Shown here piece after piece: positions 57,486 through 64,000 of a DNA stretch of 64,000 nt. The stretch covers positions 558,001 to 622,000 of the forward strand of contig JAIXMN010000011.1 in the NCBI GenBank assembly GCA_025716815.1. Direction: 5' to 3'. Made by a program: the position numbers and the translations under genes. The stretch comes from Dichotomocladium elegans (lineage: Eukaryota; Mucoromycota; Mucoromycetes; Mucorales; Lichtheimiaceae). The stretch's first letter is position 1. Each line of letters starts with the position of its first letter. The notes under the pieces are model-generated. The model was given only the letters and a program-made list of their open reading frames with translations, made no database searches and was not told the origin of the DNA.

Positions 57486-59994
57486 CTAAAGAATAATACA
57501 GCGGCGCGGGAAGCGGCGCTGTTTACCGCGCTTCCGTCGCCTAGGACCGGCTCCCCCTATTGCCTCCACCGGTGGCACTGCGGCGGGTGCAAGGTGCGGT
57601 TGTGTCCCACCAAAGGCCCGGTCATGTCGTTGGATCCTTTCAGAAGCTTTTGCATTTCCTAGTCTGGCTGCCTTCTGATACATTCGAAGGGATCGGTCAA
57701 AGTCCCTAATTGTTCCAAACCCTTTCTCGTAAAACCATCTAATATCACTGTCAGCAGCCTACCTTATACAACCCCACACTGGTTTTCCAGCCCTTTCCCT
57801 TTGTCATACCCCAACATGAAAATAGCATCAGCCAAGTTTAGGTCAGCCGCGCGCTGACACCATTGAAATGAAGCATCTTCGTCGAGACGATTTTCATCGA
57901 ACCAGTGGGAAACATCTCTTCTTCGTCGCTCCTGTTCATCACTGCCACCTGGACCATGGATACCGCCGTTGTAAAGACGACACAGGCCTAGCATGGCATG
58001 CGGATCGCCTGCCTGAGCCGCAAGGTTGTAGTAGTGGAAGCTTGTAGAAAGATTCATTTCGCTGCCATACAGGCCATGCTCGTAAATATCAGCTATCTGG
58101 ACCTGAGCCTTGACATGGCCCATATTGGCCGCTGCCTCAAACATGTCCCGTGCTGCCTCACGTCCACCGTACTGCTGTACCAGCTCAAGAGGAATATCAG
58201 CCAGTGGATAGATATTGAGGAGGGCTTGGCCAAGGACAAAGAGTGGCTCGGGGTACGTGGCTTCAGCCGCTCTCTCAGCAGCTTGATGAAGAAGCGCCAG
58301 GCCCTTTCGTAAATTTTGGCGACAGCCTAGGTGGCCGTGGATGTATGCCTGGGCTAGACGCTAATAGAGATACTGTAAGTACTCCGGAATTTTGGAGACT
58401 GGATCGTACTTACAAACAGAGAGGGTGCGTGACCGCTTGCAGCAGCATCGTTATAGTACTGAAGGAGACTTATCGGATCCCCGGTGTTGTTGCGCTCCAT
58501 ATGCTGGGCCAAGGCATATTTCGACGCCGGGAATTCCCCACTACTCGCCGCAATTGAGTGGAGTCGGTTGATCTTTTCAGAGTTACGTATGAAGCCGTAT
58601 TTTTGCGTCTCCATCCAGGTCGCTTGCAAATAAGCTGCTTCAGCCACACCTTCCTTGGCAAGACGCTTAATACATCGAATTCCCTCCATGGTGAGCGCTG
58701 TTTTCTTGTCTAAGGATGAAACATATTTAACGACACAGACGAGAGATTGGGAGAAGTAAAGCGACATACCTTCATCTTCAGGATTTTTATACAACGATGC
58801 GATATCCAAGAGATATTTTGCAAACGCGACCTGGACTTTGGGATCTCCTGTCTTTTCAGCCGCGGCTATGTATTTTCTGAGTGCATCGGGATCGTTCGTT
58901 AGACTATACGATGCCTTGCTGTATTTCGATTGCATCGCATGAGCAATGGTGGCTGACTTGTTTTTGTTCCCATATAAGTATCAATATGACCGCAATAGAG
59001 GCAAATCTTTTCTATTACCATGACACTTCCGCTGGCTGTCGAAGAAACGGAACGATTGCCACACAGCGAGCCGATTGTTGGACTCTCTGTTCTGAGCCGC
59101 GATGATTCGGCTGGAGGCAGTCCGCTCGACTGACAAGGGGCGCGGCGTATGTTATCTCCCTCATTATCTTGCTCTGGGTCGTCCTTAATGCTGTTGTTAC
59201 TGTTGTTTTTGCTGTCGCTGCTATTGCTGCTGCTGCTGCTATTACTGTTGTTTTTGTTGTTGTTGTTGTGATCGTCGTTGTTGTTATTTTTGCTGCTGCT
59301 ACTACTACTTCTATTATTTTTATTTTTGTTGCTAAGCACAGGCAGATCATCCGTTTCTGGTGGGGCAGATACCCGGCCCTGTTGTTGGACCCCAGCCATG
59401 TGTGGCGGTGACCAGGTATGTTTTTCTTCCGAGTTTTCAACAACTGTCTTTGGGGCCAGCACATCATCATTCAGCGTATTGGATTTTGATGGTGATGTAG
59501 TATCTGAAGCGGAGGCAGAGTCGTGCGAGTCTGATTGTCGGAAAGGCGGCGATAGGAACTGTTGTTGCGTTTTTTCACTGACTCTCTGTGGCATTTCCTC
59601 CCCATTTTCCGACGATGAGGATGACGAGGGGCCTTTGACATCAGGATTGACAACCCGTAGTGTATAGCTGTTCTTGGTATAATCCATATCGTCCCCATCA
59701 TCATCATCATCGCCCTCATCATTGCTATAATAATTGCTCATGGATTGCCTTGGATTCGCTGATGACCTATACATATTTCTGGCACCAGACTGTTCTCGAA
59801 AGTAGCCTTCCATGGTATGATACCCTGGGTCTGATGAGTTTTTTTTATCATGATATATAGCGCGTGCAACAACACCCCGTCCTTGGCGTACCTCTGGGGT
59901 CAGCTGGCTCTCCAGAGATGACTTCAATAGCTGAGCCGTTGGATGGTAGCGTATGTGAGCGAAAATGTCGTGTAGAATAGCGATGATGCTGCAT
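57486..59994 (-). CDS. Skt5/Chs4-like chitin synthase regulator with Sel1 repeats and CaaX box
   Basis: Six exons: 59994-59892, 59830-59019, 58956-58770, 58709-58414, 58360-57810 and 57738-57486, giving about 733 residues. The N-terminal third is low-complexity (Ser/Asn tracts from a trinucleotide repeat near 59200-59335). The C-terminal part has Sel1/TPR-like repeats: YIAAAEKTGDPKVQVAFAKY, RLAKEGVAEAAYLQATW, RLAQAYIHGHLGCRQN, ADIYEHGLYGSEMNLS, YYNLAAQAGDPHAMLGLCRL, LGWFYEKGFGTIRDFDRSL and MYQKAARLGNAKA. The tail is polybasic and ends CIIL, a CaaX prenylation box with Leu (geranylgeranyl type). Yeast Skt5/Chs4 activates chitin synthase III at the bud neck and is also prenylated. The start ATG at 59994 follows a pyrimidine-rich leader and is likely but not certain. 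Confidence 0.9.
59200..59335 (-). repeat. Trinucleotide-rich tract coding Asn/Ser in the Skt5-like gene
   Basis: Mixed AAC/AAT/AGC codons on the minus strand give alternating Asn and Ser runs between the N-terminal region and the Sel1 repeats. Confidence 0.9.
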
Positions 59995-60832
59995 ATTGGT
60001 TGAAGAAAAAGAAAAAGAAAAAAGAGAAGTGCTCGCTTTATGGGAAATGAAACAGGGTGGGCTGAATTGGTCGAGCGTATGTGTAACGCTAACTCTGCAA
60101 CCCTCCTGTGATATGAGTGTGCTCTCCCCTTGCCAGATCCAGAGTTGACTAAAATCATGCTCTTTTGGATCAGTGCAGCAACATTCAGAGAAACATAGCA
60201 AGGTCAACACATGACGCATAGGCCAGGAACCGGGCTGACTTTCCAACGAATCCCGGTCATAGAGAAGAGACCCAATAGAAACTTTGTTGTCTTTGATGAC
60301 TTTGGAACGCCGATCCCCTTTATGCAGAGATCGTCCCAAGTCATACCTCTTCATCTTTTTCAAAAGACGGAACTTGAATTGTTTAAATCTCCAGGAAGTG
60401 CCCTTAAAAAGGGACCAGCCCTATGGAAACATCGGTACGTTAGAACAGTTAGGGTTATCATTCACCGAAAATGCCTGACGTCCGCTTTTGCATGACCAAA
60501 AGGTCTGGTTAGGATCTTTGATACTCTAACCTCCAGAAAACTCACTTATCAGACCGCATTTTAAATTACCATGGAAACATTCCTGTTCAACTTCGTTACT
60601 CGATACGATGCTCTGAAAGGAAGCAGGCTGCATGGGATTCATTGTATTCAAGCTCTCCATTCAGGCACAAAAAAAAGATACGCACACGCACACATACATA
60701 TGCACACATACACACAGACACACACAAACTCACACACTCACACTCATATATATATATATATATTCATGCACACATAGGTGGGAGAAATATGAGAACACAT
60801 GCCAAGTGGCTTTCATTGTTGCGATGTTGGTT
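59995..60832. other. Intergenic region with microsatellites
   Basis: About 840 bases. A pyrimidine tract (minus strand, near 60001-60025) precedes the Skt5-like start. Open frames at 60211-60495 (+) and 60363-59848 (-) overlap each other and show no domain. (AC)n and (TA)n runs lie at about 60680-60765. Confidence 0.45.
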
Positions 60833-61216
60833 TTAATAACGGTGGGAATATTCGGGCGGAGGAGAGTCAGGTTGCTGGTATTTGTCTAGAGTCGGCGATC
60901 GTTGAAATGGTAACCGTTCGTATCCCTTCAAATTGCACGTCTCCTGTTCATTTGCCAGTGCGAGTCGTCTACGCATGTCTTTGACACTCCTGACAATGTA
61001 CCACGTCAACAGGATTACCACAAAGAGGGTAGCAATGATGATCAATAGCAGTTGCCAGTTGCGTTGCAGCCAGGTCTGTCGCTGGATATGCGTGGCATTA
61101 TCGCTATCACTGAACCCGTAATTATTGACGGCTGACTGGGCGAACACGGAAGGATAAGAGCCCGCAAGAACGAGAGTTGTTAAAAGTTGGGTTGCTGAAG
61201 GAGTGTATAGTTTCAT
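60833..61216 (-). CDS. Small single-pass membrane protein with signal peptide and PPxY motif
   Basis: A single exon of 127 residues with ATG at 61216. A signal peptide (LLTTLVLAGSYPSVFAQ) is followed by a short outer region with one N-glycosylation sequon (DNATH), a strong membrane segment (QLLLIIIATLFVVILLTWYI) and a basic cytoplasmic tail (RSVKDMRRRLALANEQE). The tail ends in PPPEYSHRY: the PPxY motif is the standard binding site for WW domains of Rsp5/Nedd4 ubiquitin ligases. The layout, short ectodomain, membrane span and PPxY tail, suits a ligase adaptor or an endocytosed cargo; this is inference. No close family was recognised. Confidence 0.78.
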   Translation of the reverse strand: MKLYTPSATQLLTTLVLAGSYPSVFAQSAVNNYGFSDSDNATHIQRQTWLQRNWQLLLIIIATLFVVILLTWYIVRSVKDMRRRLALANEQETCNLKGYERLPFQRSPTLDKYQQPDSPPPEYSHRY

Positions 61217-61459
61217 CTTTTATAGTAGAGAAGGGGAAGGGGGAAAGAAGAGAGAAAGAGAGAGAGAGAAGACGAGAGACGGAGGAAGAGAGTCGACTAG
61301 TACTTTTTTCTGCAGAGCATTTCCTACCACTTCAGTTCAGCCAAAAGCCTTCTGGCACGTAAGATGACCCAGGTAAAAGACCCCGTGTTTTTCATATTGC
61401 CCCGATAGTTAAAGAGAAAGAAATGTCAACAAGTTCATAAAAATAGATTGGTAAGGTTA
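61217..61459. other. Short intergenic stretch with (GA)n tract
   Basis: 243 bases between two minus-strand genes, containing GA-rich sequence at 61226-61290, the leader of the membrane-protein gene. Confidence 0.5.
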
Positions 61460-62786
61460 TTAATTGAGTTGCTTTTTCCGTTCCTGCACCTCATTTAAAA
61501 GCGGAACGGAGTCCATCGAGCCTTCACGCTGCACTGCTATGGATGATGCAATATTAGCTTCTTCAAGCGCATGCTGAACCCGTGTAAAATAATCTTCATT
61601 TTGTGCTCGGACAAACGCCGCCAAAAAGAAACCCTAAAAGCATACAAATGAGCATTTAATGGGTCTTGCTTTAACTGATCTGCATCATCACTTGCCACAA
61701 ATGTATCACCAGCACCTGTCGTGTCTTTGACCTTGACCTTTTGAGCAGGTACTATGAAGTCGCGATCCTTGACCTTTCCATCTCTGAACTTGGCCACCAC
61801 GCCCTTGCCGCCCAGCGTCAGTACCATCCCCTGCATGGTTGGAAACTTCGCCATCACTTTTCCGACCAGTTCAAGCTCCTCAGCCTCCACCTTTTCGTCC
61901 GTGATTTGCTCATAGAGCGATTTGGCCTCAGTCTCATTGACGATCAGAATCGACACCTTATCAAAAGGGAACTCCTTGATGATATTGGGCGTCATAGGTG
62001 CAGGATTGAAAAGCACTGACAGGCCCTTGTCAGCAGCAAGACGCATGATGTCGCCTCCGTGGCTGATCTCGTTCTGCAGGACGACCCAGTCGCCCTTGCC
62101 AAAGTCCTTGAGCACCTCAGCTGCGTCCTCAGGCACATACTTTGCATTGGTGCCTGGAAACAAGACGATACAATTCTCTCCAGTTTCGCTGCACACCTGG
62201 ATGAATGCACGTCCATTGCCCTGAAATATCAATTTAGTCATCACGTCTTCTTTGTCCTATCTCTCCCTTACCACGTTCTCTGAGATTTTGGTGTAGGTCA
62301 TATCTACGCCACGCTCCTCCATGTAATTCTTGACCTATAATAGACATATCATTGAGTCCAGCCTTGCGTATCTGAAATCACCGCCTTATGATTGAACTTA
62401 CCCAAGCTGCATCATATCCAATGAGTCCGGCGTGATATACATGCGCTTTCGCCTAACGAATCATAAAAGATCATTGGGAATGAATAAACGCGAGCGCCAA
62501 GACACGATGGTATACTCTGCTTACCCTGGCCAGAGCGGCTGACTGGTTGGCGCCTTTTTGGTCATTTCTCGTCAGTGAGAAGCAGAAGTTTCGGACGACA
62601 CCCCATATACACACACAGACACCCCGCTTCTGTTCTTCCTCCGCCTCGGAGAAGTCCCATACCTTTACCACCGGCTCGTTCAAAAAAACCGGTGGCCGAG
62701 AGCGTCTCGCCCGGCTGAACAATATGGGGAACAGGGAATGTCTGGTCGAGATTGACAGAGCCGTAGTTAAGAATCTTGCCCACCAT
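61460..62786 (-). CDS. Ribokinase (PfkB family)
   Basis: Six exons: 62786-62663, 62553-62525, 62452-62402, 62334-62272, 62220-61696 and 61633-61460, giving 321 residues, a normal length. It phosphorylates ribose to ribose-5-phosphate with ATP. Motifs: NYGSVNLDQTFPVPHIVQPG, the substrate-site GGKGANQSAALAR across introns 1 and 2, HAGLIGYDAAW, GNGRAFIQV, NPAPM, LTLGGKG and the catalytic-site DTTGAGDTFV|GFFLAAFV. The last intron starts gcaagt directly after Val and is fixed by the conserved GDTFVGFF text; without splicing the protein would lose its C-terminal ATP-site helix. The second exon is only 29 bases. It diverges from the quinone oxidoreductase gene. Confidence 0.96.
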
Positions 62787-63442
62787 GGTGTATGTTCAGA
62801 GTAAAAGAAAAATAAAAAAGATCCAAAATTCACACGATGTCGTATTTAGCGGGAATTTTTATTCCGAGCCGGAGTCCTGAGCATCCCTTTCTCTGCATCT
62901 GGGCATTTTTGGGGTCTCCCACTCTCACCCCCCTTTTTTTTCCCGCGCGCCCGGACGCGTCTTCCGGACCTCACTTCAGCTGCGTTTGCATCCATTGCTC
63001 GCCTTATCCGCATTTTGTGTGTCTGCCTTTGTATTTTATCCGAAAGCTTGGTCCGAGACTGGGAAGGGCTCTCTCCTTTGCATGCTAATGTCTTTAACGA
63101 ACTATGCTGCTAGGGTGCTGAAAATACAGCAAGGTCAGATGTCAAGTTCTGACATATAAAGGCTTAAAATGAGTACCACCGTAATTGCCCGAAAAACCGG
63201 CCTCTCCGTACTGAGAAGGCATCAGATACTGGAGCCGAACTGGTCCTGGGTCACTAGTTTGGGCATAACAATGCATCATCCCTTCTCATCTTTGATCCAC
63301 TGCTGTAAGATTACATAAGCACAAGAGGACAAGGACATGTTCAGCTGAGACGGAAATAAAGTGACTTTTTTTAAAACGGAGCATAAATACGGAACATTAG
63401 GATTGCATTATACTCCTTGCATTTCCCTTTCAACGAAACACT
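62787..63442. promoter_or_regulatory. Divergent promoter region, ribokinase and quinone oxidoreductase genes
   Basis: 656 bases shared by two divergent genes. There is a CT-rich block near 62927-62950. CATAAATACGG at about 63382-63392 is a TATA-like element for the plus-strand gene. No gene is seen. Confidence 0.5.
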
Positions 63443-64000
63443 ATGAGCCATATGAAAGCAATTGTTGTGGAGGAGACTGGCGGTGTCGATAAATTACTCT
63501 ACAAGGACGTGCCCATTCCTATTCCAAAAGACGACCAGGTGCTTGTCAAGAATCACTTTATTGGTATTGGCTAGCGATAAGGAACGCGTCACCTTCATCA
63601 CCAATTCACACGGACAATACAAACACACACACACGCCCTTTTGATAGGTATCAATTACATTGACACGTACCATCGTACAGGCCTTTATCCGCTTCCTCTT
63701 CCGTTTATCTTGGGCCGCGAGAGGTATGTGTTTATGCGAACACGACTGTATGTTTTCCAGAGAAATCGATGCACTCAAATTTACCGGGCTGGGGTGGGTA
63801 CAGCGCGGGTGAGGTAACTCAAGTCGGCCCTGGCGTCACAAACTTCAAGGTCGGCGATCGCGTCGTCTGCGTTGGCGGCGATACGTATGCTGAATATACG
63901 CTCAACAAAGCCGAGCAAATACAGAAAATTACAGCTAATGTGTCCTACGAAGATGCTGCAGCAATTGCCATCCAGGCTTTAACAGCATGGACCATGGTGC
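63443..64000 (+). CDS. NADPH:quinone oxidoreductase (zeta-crystallin/Zta1 type), cut by window end
   Basis: Partial gene with exons 63443-63563, 63648-63723 and 63804 to the window end. The N-terminus reads MKAIVVEETGGVDKLLYKDV, then VLVKNHFIGINYIDTYHRTG, LPFILGRESAGEV|TQVG, VGDRVV and SYEDAAAIAIQALTAW, the medium-chain reductase pattern of the zinc-free quinone oxidoreductases. The usual GxEGAG motif here reads GRESAG, with the Ser codon formed across the second splice junction. The nucleotide-binding domain lies beyond the window. Relatives reduce quinones one electron at a time with NADPH. The 3' part was not seen. Confidence 0.93.

Noticed and set aside
58899..60158. Start of the Skt5-like gene at ATG 60158 in a single long frame
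   Set aside because: That frame runs through a pyrimidine tract and an intron-like gtacgc...tcag stretch. Splicing 59892 to 59830 from an ATG at 59994 gives better text (EPADPR|DPGYHTMEGYF) and keeps the frame.
1..64000. tRNA, rRNA, CRISPR or biosynthetic gene cluster
   Set aside because: No cloverleaf with a plausible T-loop, no rRNA-like sequence and no repeat-spacer array was seen. The two adjacent transporters have no biosynthetic partner genes.

Overview
The window reads as nuclear DNA of a filamentous fungus. Genes carry many short introns (mostly about 45-130 bases), there are glutamine, serine and asparagine tracts, and the gene set is fungal: EF-1alpha, a chitin-synthase regulator of the Skt5/Chs4 type, a GH35 beta-galactosidase, GATA and C2H2 regulators, Nog2 and a Stc1-domain protein. 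The style of the genes and the two decayed DNA transposons suggest an early-diverging lineage, most likely Mucoromycota. That placement is inference from pattern memory, not a search result.

Layout, left to right. 1-790: weak minus-strand coding remnants. 1501-8866 (+): a full-length DOCK-family GEF. 9675-12062 (+): a coiled-coil protein. 12250-13037 (-): a Stc1-domain protein with a 13-base micro-exon. 14220-17738 (+): secreted beta-galactosidase. 17990-19423 (+): EF-1alpha. 20571-22588: a decayed PIF/Harbinger-like transposon with two tail-to-tail genes. 22998-23858 (-): a small secreted wall-type protein. 25587-25905 (+): a doubtful proline-rich ORF. 26184-28262 (-) and 28575-30139 (-): an MFS carrier and a sugar-transporter-family carrier in tandem. 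30716-31924 (-): a serine-rich protein. 34620-36824 (+): Nog2. 37163-37636 (+): complex I subunit NDUFA2. 38620-40464 (+): GATA factor. About 6.2 kb then has no recognised gene. 46702-47699 (+): four-finger C2H2 factor. 50491-50830 (-): Tc1/mariner remnant. 53424-54553 (+): TMEM33/Pom33 protein. 54699-55854 (-): DEDDh exonuclease-like protein. 56299-57289 (+): SAM protein. 57486-59994 (-): Skt5/Chs4-like Sel1 protein ending in a CaaX box. 60833-61216 (-): single-pass membrane protein. 61460-62786 (-): ribokinase. 63443-64000+ (+): quinone oxidoreductase, cut by the window edge.

I rebuilt exon structures by hand from splice signals, reading frame and family conservation; exon sums were checked for frame. 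About 63 introns result, and six of them appear to begin with GC, five of these with exactly gcaagt. This is the most striking genome-level signal in the window. The genes do not form one pathway. Small themes are membrane and wall biology (Skt5, the secreted small protein, GH35, two carriers, TMEM33), gene regulation (Stc1, GATA, C2H2, SAM) and ribose or quinone metabolism. No CRISPR, rRNA or tRNA gene was recognised, and I found no clearly novel multi-gene system.
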